This document shows, one piece after another, positions 21,203 to 33,300 of a stretch of 64,000 bases of DNA (position 1 is its first letter; every line of letters begins with the position of its first letter). Both the position numbers and the translations under genes were made by a program. The DNA comes from Ixodes scapularis (Eukaryota > Arthropoda > Arachnida > Ixodida > Ixodidae), in NCBI RefSeq assembly GCF_016920785.2, contig NW_024609943.1:61000-124999 (forward strand), given 5' to 3'. The notes under the pieces were generated by a model. The model worked only from the letters and a program-made list of their open reading frames with translations. It made no database searches and was not told the DNA's origin.

Positions 21203-21325
21203 ATGGCCGCTCGCATTCTGCACGGAGTGATACAATCGCCTCTTCCGGACTTTGACGTTGGAAAAAACTCTGCTTCTGAACTCATAGAAGGACGCTTGAA
21301 GAAACTATTACACAAGGTGATCATT
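21203..21325 (+). CDS. Acyl-CoA synthetase exon 1
   Basis: Codes for residues 1-41, beginning MAARILHGVIQSPLPDFDVG. The ATG sits in AGCATGG. The donor ATT/GTGAGT was preferred to the earlier AAG/GTGATC because it joins exon 2 in phase 0 and gives ...HKVII followed by VDAYQSLTASQL. Any upstream untranslated exon is not identified. Confidence 0.85.
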
Positions 21326-24300
21326 GTGAGTATGCGAGTCCCCTGTTTTATGTGATGATCATGCAAATCTCCAAACTTCGCCTGGAAAGTGTGCGAACAA
21401 TGAGCTATTCACATAATGGCAACATCTAGCTCCCATGTTACGTAGGCGTAAACTTCACAATAATAAGATCAGCCATTTTAGCTTGTGCCTACGTGACAGT
21501 GCAGATAACAGGCCTGTTATTTCTAAAACTTATGTAGTGCTTGCGTCCGCGCCTAACACCTCATTGATTTATTAAACACCCAGTGGCATTTAGCGGTCTT
21601 CTGTTATTGCAGTCGAGTTGATAAACTGAGGGCTGAACTCCATGGATCGAATTGGCGGCGAAGAACCTACGAACTTCACCCGAACGCAGGTTCGCTTTGC
21701 GCGCTGCGCAACAGCCACGCTTGTGATGTCACGCGCACAGTGAACGACCCTGGGAGAAATTCGTCGCTTCTTTTGCTCAATGAAGTTTAGTCAAAAACTA
21801 GAGAAGTAGCGTGACGCGTATAAGGAAAGACAATAAGAAGCTATAATAGGATCAACCTTCATTCCATTTAAACGTTCAGCACTGTATCTAACATCGCTGC
21901 TGCGTATATAAGACAAATGTATCGACTCAACCTGAATAACAATTTTACAGCTTGCTTATTCAGGCTTCAATTTTCCGGAAAAAAGATTTTTTTTTGTTAT
22001 CGATTTTTCCCCTTACTATTTTAAAGCGTAGCAATGTGCCACTCAACATATATAAACAGATTTTCTAGCAGCAGCTTCTTTAACAACATGTTTTGCGTTC
22101 GTCTATAAGACACCCTTTCCGTTCCTTACTTTTTCTTCAGGTTGACGCCTACCAAAGTTTGACCGCCTCGCAGTTGTTAAAAAAAATTCGTAAATACGCT
22201 GAAGGCTTTTATCAACACGGTGTTAAACCGGGGACCAAGGTGTGTGCGTATGTTGGCAACACCGTTGAAAATGTAGCCGCGGCATTTGGTGTTATGTTTG
22301 CGGGCGGGACGCTCGTCATGGCGAAGACGGCCTACGTGGAAAGTGAGTACTCAAAACGCCTTAAATTGAATCGAAGATTCATTTAGGCAGTTCTTTTTTT
22401 TTTGGAAATAGTAAGTCTAATGAGATTTGTTTTATAGGGGAGTTGGTGTATACGATTGAAGACAGCCACTGCACTTTTCTATTAATGGACCTAGAAACCG
22501 CGCCACAGGCTGCGAAGTGGAATATACCAACGATCATTAAGGTGCGCAAGTGCTTATCTATTCAATTATTGGAGCATTTTACAGACAATAAAACAATGCC
22601 TGTACTTTCCTCGCCAAAATAAGATACTAGAATAAAAATACTTCACCGTCGCCACAAAAAAAAAAAAAAAAAAATCATGGCATGTGTTTTTGGCTGTTTG
22701 AGAAATCACGGTTGTTTTTCACTTGGAAGTGTTTGTGATCGAATTACTTTGAGTGCAAGTTTTTTACGAGAGAGTGAATAGGGCGTGCTAACTGTGTAGT
22801 AGCGAAAGATCCGATCAAGTCTTTATTTGCAATTGCAGCATCTGACGTGACACTAAGGTGTTTGGTAGTAAAAGTCTCAGTATGTTAACACATATAAACA
22901 GTACATTAATTTGAAGGTTTAATTCCTTCCTTATTCAGAAGAGAAGAAACTATCTCTATCGCCCTCGGGATTACATATCTATTGCGTTTAGGAATTCGAG
23001 TCCACCAGTTTCTTTCACCATGCAACGAGCACAGCATTCTATCAGATCCTTCTGTTTCACTTCGCAGGGATTGTTCGCCGTAGGAGGTGCGCCTGGTTTC
23101 ATCGACGTTCTCCTTTTCCAAGATCTTCCTGATGCGTCCTTCAAACCCCACGTGCCCACAGAGACAGAGAAAGAAGTTGTGGTCATTCTGTACACGTCAG
23201 GGTCAACGGGTCTCCCGAAGGGTGTAGAAATATCGCACAAAGCGTATTGTGCCTCGTTCTACGCATACAGGTACCTGATGATGGAAGGGAAAATATATAT
23301 CTGTTTTGAAAACAAAAGAGTTAAGTTCTGTAAGGCCGCTAGTAAGCATTTATTTTATTCTTGTGTACAGGCACGGATATAAATTATGCTCAGTATGTAA
23401 TTTGTCAAGTTAATAAAAAAGGAAGGAGTGCACGTAATGAGCTTCGCATAAGCAGACTTTATATTAAATAATCACCAATGTCGACATGAAAGAACTGCAA
23501 CTTCTTTTGTGAAAGTGGTTACTGGAGTAATAAAAGCAATAACCTGCCGAATAAAAATATATCAGAAAGCAAGCTTCATCTTGCTTTATAAAATTAAAAC
23601 TCAATGTAAACCAGGAACTGTATCCTAAAAATAGTGCAGGAAATAGTACTTTTCGGGCCCACATGGTTCAAATTTATTTTAAAAAAAATTACCACTAAAA
23701 ATCTGTAGAAGTAAAATAAAAGTAGGAACCCGAATCTTTGTGCATCCCTTGTTTATATCTTTGTTTCTCTCATTATGTCGCACTTCTTGAGCAACTCATA
23801 TTAAAAGCCAAGCACATGATATATGTTACTTTATACAGAGTTAAATATTAAATTCTATTGACAAGGGGATATCTAGTGCGTTCTTTCGTCTTTAAAACTT
23901 CCTGTATTTATACGTATCTATTCTGGGTTTCAGGTCTACTGGAATTTGCACTGAAGACGATGTTTACTTGGCCTGGAATCCCTTCACCCATGTGTCGGGT
24001 TTCGCGGTAGCCATGTTTTCTATGCTCATAGGTGCAAAGACTGTCATCACCGATCCCTTAATTTCGTACGAAAATTTTTTGAAAACTCTCAAAACCTTTA
24101 AGGTGAGAATATTCAGATGGAACTAGAAATCCCGATCATATCGCAGAATAGTTTATCCTTACCAAGCCGAGTACTCTACATTTATTAAAGAGATGCAGAT
24201 AGTGATTGATTCTTATTTTACATTCCTGAACAAAATATTTTTATTGCGAGAGCATTAACTATCTCATGGAGCGAAGCCGGCGTTGTTTCTAACCGTCTGT

Positions 24301-27300
24301 AGCAGCGAAGCGGCAGTTAAATTCCCATTGGGCAAAAGCACAGCTACGCAGATGCATCGTCACGGAAGCCGCAGAGACGGCGGGGTTCGCCGCGCCTGCG
24401 CAGTAGGGGAACGCGATATCACCGCCGGAGCGCAGTGTGCGATAGGAAGACACGGCGTGCTGCTTGTAGAAATACGCTGCGTTTAGGAATGCTTTCGGAT
24501 TCATGCACGTAAGCAGTCTTAAATGTCATCCTGGAATGTTTTCTTTTTAATAACAAGAATGTTTTATTTCTTTTCTTGGCTCAAGGCACCAAGCTAAAAC
24601 TGCGTATTGCAGTGGCATTTTTCATGGCACTAAATTTAGAAAACTAGGTTGGCGGTAATGTGTACTTTTTCTCGTTGTCATAAAATAAAACGCTCCTCAT
24701 ACGAACATTATTGCGGTCGACATGAGCTATTTGGTGCCAAAAACGAACGCTTATTCGAAGGCTTTCATAAGTATGAACTTTTTCTTAATCTTTATATGAG
24801 ATATGTATTCAGTCTTCGTCACACTGCGAAAGTTATTCGTGATAGGCCTTACGAAAAATATATATATCAAGCTAGCATACAGTACAAGGCTCTATCCAAA
24901 TTGCGGGGAAATAATGTGTATAGCAATAGCTTTATTTCCTTCAAATCCCCTCTTGGTGGTTTTTGGCGTTGCGATTGTAACTTGCTTCTATAAGTTCCAA
25001 ACATGCTGGCTTGGTTTCACAGCAACAGCAGAGTAATAAAAAAAGAGACCTTTGTCCCTCTTACGTTCAAATTCAAGGCTGTTTTTTCAGCGACGTTTTG
25101 ATGGCGAATATTAATTGGTTGCAAGTGGTGTCAGTAAATAAACTAATCAGTTTCAGTACTTTAATTGAAAGTCAGAGCTGTTGCAGAAACTCGAATTTGT
25201 TTAATGAAATGCGCTAATGTTTTGCTTCTGGTTTCAAAAATTTCAGGCCAAATTTAATATAAGGCAGAATGTTTCACTCCGTATTCCAGACTATTTCAGA
25301 AATACTGGCAACATTTTCACCAGGAGTGTATATGACTACTATAATTCTGATAACCTCGACATTGATTTGACACTATATATTCTCCAGCTTTGAGCGTTTT
25401 AGCATTGTTAAAAAGACTAAACCAAATGAGAGGTCAAGTACAAAACTAAATCTAAGACTTTCAATCTTCGCCTTCGATAAGTCTGAAATAAAAATTCTCA
25501 CTCACAACAATTATGTGTAACAAAAATAACGCATTATTATGAATGAGAATGTTAGAAATGTTTCCCGACATGAAGCCTCTGTCTGGATGCTTACATACAT
25601 TTTGGCTATTCAACATTTGTACATTCTTCAATCAAAGTGCCTATGTTTCGGCGTGACAATAATACAAATAATTACCTTATTGTGCTTGGAAACGAAAAGG
25701 CACCCTATGATATGTTGTCTTTTCCCTTTACAGGTATCTATATTTATTGGCTTAGCTGGCCGGATGAAGGATATTTTTCATAATGCTAGAAAAAACAACG
25801 ATATCATACCTGGTGTAAAACGAATAATGGCGGGTGGATCGGTAGTAACAAAATCGTTTGCAATGGAAATTCGTGAAATATTCAACGTGGAATCACTCAT
25901 CAATGTCTACGGCATGACCGAAACGTTTGGTATTGTATGTTGCTCACCTGTTGGTCAAATTACCTTTGACCATAGTGGTGTACCTCTGGCCGGGAGCAAA
26001 TTCAAGGTATGTCTGAAATGCCTCAACTGGTACATGCTTTCTTCATTTGGTAACACCTAAAAAGTTAATTACCCTTTTATTGTTCACATGCTTATTTAGT
26101 GTGATATAGGAACAAACAGTTTATTTAGATGTAGCAAGAAATGATAGGTTTATTTCTTTTATAATCTGCAAAGTCGGTACCGTAATGTTTGTAGAATCTT
26201 ATAGACGTTCAATACAATATTGTAACACCGATCTTCCCAAAAGATTAAAACATTTCCCGCAATATGTATAGACTGACACGCGGGGTTGACGTCCAGGAGC
26301 TGCGGCGGCGCTGCGATCGCGCGGGAGCCGGGTGGTATGGGCAGAAAAGCGCACGTTTCGCATGGGCGTCATAGCATTTCAGCATGCCGCGAAGCTATAT
26401 TGCCGTTATTTGCACCGAAAAGTACAAACTAAATGTAGCAGCGTGAGCTTCCACAAGTTCCCGGTAGAATCTGAAAGGCGCAGAAGGTAAATAATATCCG
26501 TTGATCGAAAAAAAAAAAATGGTCACCTCGCGCGAACGATTGTTTGTGCGGCACGCACTTTGTTGAAGACAAGTGCTGCTTTCATTTCAATCTCCGTCCC
26601 GAGGCTTGCTTGTAAGCAGGGAAACGGTCGTCCGATCGAGACCACCCGGATTTTGTTTGCACGGTGTTCGTGCAAGCGCTCGTCGGAGGCTCGCTACGCC
26701 CGTGCTAACAAGCAGGAGGGGATCGGCGAGAGGACGGCAGTGTTGTAGGCGTTACCGAAAAAAAGTAATGGAACACTTTCCTCGTTACTTGTAAACAAAA
26801 GGCACTCGTTACCGAGCTACGTTACCTAAAAATGAAAGGAACGCGTTACCGCTACCGATAAAAAGTAATACTTCTGCGTCACGTTTAAAATTATAATTTA
26901 ACACGTTTTTACTATTTTGACGATTCAGGATACAGCATAAGCTCATATATCAAGGAACATTATGTTGATGCAGAAACTGAACGTAATTACTTTATCTCTT
27001 TTTACGGCTTCACCCAGATACTCACGAGAAAAAACGCAAAGAAAAACGCAGAAAACTCAGCAATTCACATGGCTTGACGCCTAAAAACACGGAAGAAATT
27101 GAAGTGTAATTTCCTTGAGACTTGGGAAGTAGTAACGAGTAACGTACTTGAAATAGTAACGTAAGTACGTTACCTGTTACTGTGTCAAAAAAGTAATGGG
27201 TAGGTTACTACGTTACTAAAAAAGTAACGGGCTTCTGGTAACGCCGTTACTTCTAACGTGTTACCGCCTAGACTGCACAACGGACAAAGCGTTACCGCTT

Positions 27301-30300
27301 GTCACGCCTTGTGGTCATGAGGGTAGGAAAAATATACCTTGACTCGAAAATACTGAGTGTATTTAATCAATTAATAAATACACTTCGGCAGACGCATTGT
27401 CTGCTGATCCCGCCGGCAGTGCGGAAGCCGACTCGAAGAAATCGTAGGCTTGGAGAGTCCTGTACGCCTACACCATATCGGCCGTGAACTGGCTTGGCGA
27501 AAAAAAAAAACAAACGACGATGTGAGTCGTCCACTTCGGTGGCAGCAACTTCATGTTGAATGGCAAGCAGGTCTTGTTTGAGGAGTAACCGCTCCGCGTG
27601 TCGGTCTATACGTAAATAGGAATAAGAATATTATTACATTAAAACTTATCTTGAAGGTACAGTTCAAAAATATCCTCGATGCTGGAGAAGCGTTTAACTT
27701 ACCATGTTGTTACCGTAGTTTTTAATGCAACCGTCGTATTTTTTTTTGTGTATTATCCTAAAAACGTTGAGTTGACGCTTTTTTTCTGTTTAGCGACTTT
27801 TATGAAGATGTTTCTTTAAGTGCAGACTTCTGAACTTTGCCTCAAAATTATACTTCTTCGATTGACTTATGAGAATGTTGAAACTGGCCAACCTTCGTTG
27901 GCGCATATAATGTGATCAATGCCCATATGAAAGCTCATCAGTGAAGTTTGAACGCGCCGATTGTAAATATACGTATAAGCGAGAGTTATACGAACGTGCG
28001 ACTTATGTACAAAAAAAGAGTATTTGTGAGAACTTCTATTTACAAGGGGTGTGAACCAAGCAACTGTAAAACGTATGTATCGCAAAAAAACAAAACAAAA
28101 AAAAACGGTAGTTTAATATGATGATGACTCTAGGACGAGTAACGGTGCGATCTATATCGTAAGTAAATTTCATGCTTCAAACACCTAGATAAAGTTCTAG
28201 TGTCATTGAAAATGTTTTTATGGACACGTAAAAAGAGGAACATGCATACATACGTTCCGGGGGATAGACACGGAGTGCAGCCATTCTGTCTACTTTCTTT
28301 CCTTGTATGTTGGTTTAAGTCAGGATTGAATGTGCGTCCAGCAAGAAAGATGCCCATAAAAAAGACACACAGCATTATTTGAGAAACACTTGATTATCTA
28401 TGATTTCTCTATAGCTCAATATAGCTTTCCATATAATACCCTTTCATGTGAAGGCGTTTTACATACTGCGGCGAAAGGTTTCCTCTACCCTTAAAGATTC
28501 TGCCGCCTGAGACTTGTGCTAAATTCTCTGGCATCTATAGTAAAAGCCGTTTGTGGTAATAAAGTCTTGGTTTCTAATTTTAATAGACAAGGGTGTTGAA
28601 CTTTTAGGGGCATATTTATTAAGATTGGGAATTTGTAAAGCGTGAGTTCTCAATAATTTTTCATTCACTTCCGTCACATTTTTTTTTTTTTTTGCGACAA
28701 GATGTAATTTTAGTGCTTCGCAATGCATTTTGAGAGCTACATTCCTGTCTGTCGCCGTTCTTAAGCTCTCGCTCTCGTTTCTGTATAACGCATTTTGTTA
28801 TATCCTAATCAGTAATACAAATTATAATTTTTCTATTGTATCTTATGGGGTCTGCATTGTAAAATATTTGTTTTATACAAAAAGGAGAATTACCATAAAC
28901 CGGAGTTCGAGGTCGGCGTGTCGTTCTGCTTAGTTATATAAAATAATTGGAAAACAAATCTGAAGAACATTAATGACTTAAAAATAACCACCAACGGGGT
29001 CTGACTAGCAGACCAAGGAACACAACTGCGCATATATGACTAGAAGAGTAATATTCTCGCAGGACTAATGTACCAGTAGGTACTTACTTTCTGAAACTTC
29101 CCTAATTGACTTCTTCCAAAACCGACGCACCCCATCGCGGCGAAATACCACGCAGTGAACTCTGGGAACTAGTTGGCCACTGAGTTTCGGTTTCGAGTGA
29201 GCTGGTTCATCTCATGCTATCACGCCGCGACCGAACGCGCTGATTGCGTTTTCGATTATCTGACGTTTTACGAATGTACAATACACTCATTCTCGAGCGA
29301 TACAAAAAGAAGACCGGGGTACTTTACTTGGTTCCCGAAACACCGGATACTGTGCGTGCGTTTGCAAACGTAGTAAGACGTGGCTTAGTCACCTCACCCC
29401 ACGAGTGCATCTTTGAGCTCAATGTCAGTAATCCCGTCTAGTACTAGTGAACTACAACTGCACTTTGGTCACCTTGAGCCCTACACGTATTTTGTTTGCC
29501 AAACGTCCGCTTCTTGTTACTTCATTGGGCAAAAAGCAAGCCGCATCTTCACAGGATTATCAAAGTTGAGCCCAACGTTGGCGCATGAACTTTTAAAGAA
29601 ACGCAATCAATTCGACTTCCCTACTGCACAAAAACTACTATAATGTGTTCCTCGTGTGATCACATACCTCACGCTTAAATTTTATGCTGATAGAAGATTA
29701 AGTTTTCGCAAACACTCGATCGGCTTGCTACGACGGAGGCCCTAGCAAACGTCCCCTACTCCTCGGTAAGCCTTTTTGGACGAGCTTTTCCTGACGCCCA
29801 ATATCTGTGCCTGAACGGTGTGTCTAAAATTATCTCGGCATAGTCAGTCAGGAAGAAAGCAAACACATAACAAATATTATAGCCATAAGCAACCGTCAAA
29901 TGCGTTTTGAATAATTTCGTTCGTTTGGCGCACCCCATAGGGGTTCATGCCCGTCCGGCGCCCTTCCGGCGAATGGTGCGACATTCTTCACTCAAGTGCT
30001 CGAATTTTGCTTTCTTAAAACGGTTTGTATGTGCGAATGTGCCTATGTGGTTGCAGGATAACTTTATGCGCATACGCGATGTTGAATATAAGTGGAATGC
30101 AAGCGGGTGGAAACTTCACTTCGTGCAGTCTGCGGGCAGTAGAGATGAGAGATGAGAAGTGTGTTCAAATGGAGCTTTTCAATGGCGCCTCAGAGTTTTG
30201 GCTCGCGTACTCAGGCGTATTAAGAAAAACAGTAATCGCAAAAAGTTATATTTCGTCTATGGAAGCACGAAAGAAACTGATCAGCAATACTAATGTAAAA

Positions 30301-33300
30301 GGCTCGAGCTCGATGTATGCATGCTTATTGTTTGTGCTGAAGCTTCGAGGTCTGGCCATTTAGTTTAGTTTACAGACCACCAATGACGCTCTCGGGACCA
30401 GAAAGCATGAGATAACGGCCGTTAATAGTCCACGTTCTGTGTGTGACCTCTTGTCGACGTGTCGATCGAAACCGAAACCATGCCACTTTCCTCCCTGGCC
30501 ATCTAGTTCCCAGAGTGCAACGCGCGCCGTGTTGCGTGCACGGCTTCATCGAAATAGTCTATTGACATATCCTGTTTCCTCTTGCGTTAAAAAGCCCCTC
30601 TGCATTGCGCAACCTTGAATTTATTTACCGTTATCCGACAACTTTTAGGGTGTAAATACTCGTAGAAAGCCTAAACATTACAATCTGACAATTTATTATC
30701 CTAAATTGCCACAGATACTTAACAATTTCCGAAGACGGTGGTGCCAGCTGTCACTTGTTAAGTTTGGATATTTGGGCGAGTTGGTAAGAGATCCTTTGAA
30801 ATCGAGTTTGAGAGAAAAACAGCGGTTGTCCTGTGTATCTCTATTCTTTGTCATCGTCTCAGTAACGTCGTTTTTCACTGTATCTTTTACTATGCAGATC
30901 TCAATTCTTAAAAAAAAAAAGAGTAAATGTAGTTTTGAATTTATTCCCAGGTTACAGACCTAGTCAGCGGAGAGTCTCTCGGCCCATATCAAAATGGTGA
31001 AATCGAAATTCACACACCATGCATCATGAAAGGCTACTATGGGTGTCCTGAAGCTACCGCTGAAGCTGTGAACTCTGGCGGCTGGTACCGTACAGGTACA
31101 GCAGTCGTCTCATTTGTTCTGTTATTAACGAGCACTGCTAGTAATTCAATATCCTATATCAAGCACCAGCGGTTTTATTGTGCCTGTCTAGCTAGCTAGT
31201 CGGCATGCTTTTGCGCACTTCATGATATTTCTCTGCCCACAGTTTTTTCGTCGAGCTATGTTAGTCAAGAATTCTGTGCTGTGAAAGTGGTAAACACACC
31301 CTTATAATTAAGAAACAAAACCTTGAGACAAACCCCCCCCCCCCCCCAAAAAAAAAATGGGACATGCACACTATCTTTTAAACCAGCACAGCATACAGCT
31401 GTCCTTTTTTGTGTGCTCGAGGCTTTCTAGTACAGTGAGTTTCCCTGCCGCCGAATGCGTATACTTTGGATCGAGTTTTTCAAAGAAGAAGATGACTGTT
31501 GTGGAATGAAATGACAGCTGTATGCTGCGCTGGTTTGAGACGGTGGTGTGTATGTCCCAGTTTGTTTCCTTGTCTCGAGGTTTTATTTCTTGAATATGAT
31601 TATTCACCTGCTCGCATACGTTTTGAATCGTATTTTAGACATACCCCCATTCGGTGCTGCAACGATAATTAATAAACCTACCTGTGTCAAATGTCTACTA
31701 ATCTGCATGTAGAAATGAATGTAGCCATGAGACTATCACCATGTTCGAATGTACAAAACGTTTAAAAAAGGCAAAATAATGAACGTCTTAAGGAATTCGA
31801 AATAAAGAAGTGATTCCTTTGGGAGAATGCCATCGACCGCGGCACACACCAGACAACAAGTTTGAAGCGAGAATCTCAAAATGGATACATCAAATTTGCT
31901 CTGAATGCTTTCAAGCACACGCCCGAGCTTGCACATTTCAATCACAAATGTGTTTCTTGTCACCAAAAGATGCCACAATCTGTTTGGAATCCAGACAACT
32001 GAATTCTGTCTCTCATTAATCTCTGCCGAAGTTAGGCTGTCTTGGTTCCGTCATACCAAAAATAACAATAAATAAAAACACTCGCCGATAGCTTAGCGCC
32101 AACAGAGGCATTATTGTTGCGAACCTGTTTTCATAACCATGTTAACTTTAGATTACCAGCTGAGGCTGACACACACAAAAAAAGTGCGTGTTCCCCCAGA
32201 AAATGTACTGTGCCTTCCTTTGCAGTAAAAATACAATAGGCACCAGTGAAAGCTCAGTCTCCCTCCAAATGACGGTAGTAAACGGACCAGATGTCAAAGT
32301 TTTAAGGCTTGCCGTTATGTAATTGAAAAGTTGTAAGCCTTTTAGGAACGCAGCTCTTAGGAGTAGCCCTCTTTCGTTTTGAGCGGCGTCGCCGCGGGTG
32401 CAACAGCGTGCGATGCATTATGGGAATAATGCAAGCGGATGTAACCGCGCGTTGCAATATAGAAAAATTTCCCCGTTAAAATTAACGGAAAATTTTCCCC
32501 GCTAAATCTAGCAGGAAATTTTGCAAACATTTCCCGCTAAATGAAAGGGGAGCAGATCTAGAAGAGGAGGAGGGGAACGAGGAGGGGCATACCTTCCTCT
32601 CCCCCACCTCAATAATTCGACATTACACAAAATTGTAAACGTCCTTCTTTTTTTTTAATTTTCGATGGAAAAATTCTGTACGACGAAGCCGTCGATTTAT
32701 ATTAGAGCGAATGGCGCAAGCTACCGGGAATGAACTCTATTTCCCGTGGAAATTTAAAAAAAAAATTACATAAACATTTGAAATGTATAGTGGTTATTTT
32801 TCAACATTTTGTGTCAGGCCCGAACCGTAGCGCAGATTGGGAGCCCGGCGATGAGTAGTCTACTCTGCAGTAAAAAATTACGCTCGAAATTTTTTTTTCG
32901 GGGACGCCCTGTACATTAAGTTTAGTACAAAACTACGATTATCTTCAAAGCGGATTGCAAAAAACTTGTTAATGCCACAAAAAAAAAAAATCCTAAACCA
33001 CTACGCGGAGGTACTGCTTGCATACGTTTTGCAGGGCCGCGGAGGATGGACGAGCACTAATTTCAGAACTGCACGGCATCTCTTCGTCGACACTTCTGAC
33101 CTGCGTTAGAATTCGGTACGCACCGTGATGAGATCGAATCACCCCAAAGTTTGGCCTTAAAACAAAGACGTATGGCCATCACAACTCGTGAAGATGATAT
33201 TTTGATCTTTAAGGTGATCTCGGCTACTACGACACTGAAGGGCGGATTCATGTCATCGAGAGAATGAAAGAAATGATAAAATGCATGGACAATGTGGTCG

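Larger units (their letters stand above)
26007..30950. other. Intron 6 (4.9 kb), a nest of DNA-transposon relics
   Basis: Contains a THAP-domain relic (26394-26595), a hAT-like MITE (26738-27275) and a 1.4-kb element with inverted ends (29154-30522). Near 30690-30880 there is sequence whose complement includes ACCAACTCGCCCAA, as in the Penelope tail at 18.87 kb. 27276-29153 holds nothing I can name beyond A/T tracts. Confidence 0.7.
31096..33213. other. Intron 7 (2.1 kb): homopolymers, hairpin and MITE-like sequence
   Basis: A C-run followed by an A-run lies at about 31332-31356. A small inverted-repeat element (31385-31535) and a MITE-like stretch (about 32343-32760) are also present. No host coding signal. 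Confidence 0.6.

Noticed and set aside
21321..21323. Earlier donor AAG/GTGATC in synthetase exon 1
   Set aside because: It would drop the residues VII before VDAYQ; the GTGAGT six bases after AAG-GTGATC fits the consensus better and gives the family-like ...II-VDAYQSL junction. Both keep frame, so it remains a minor alternative.
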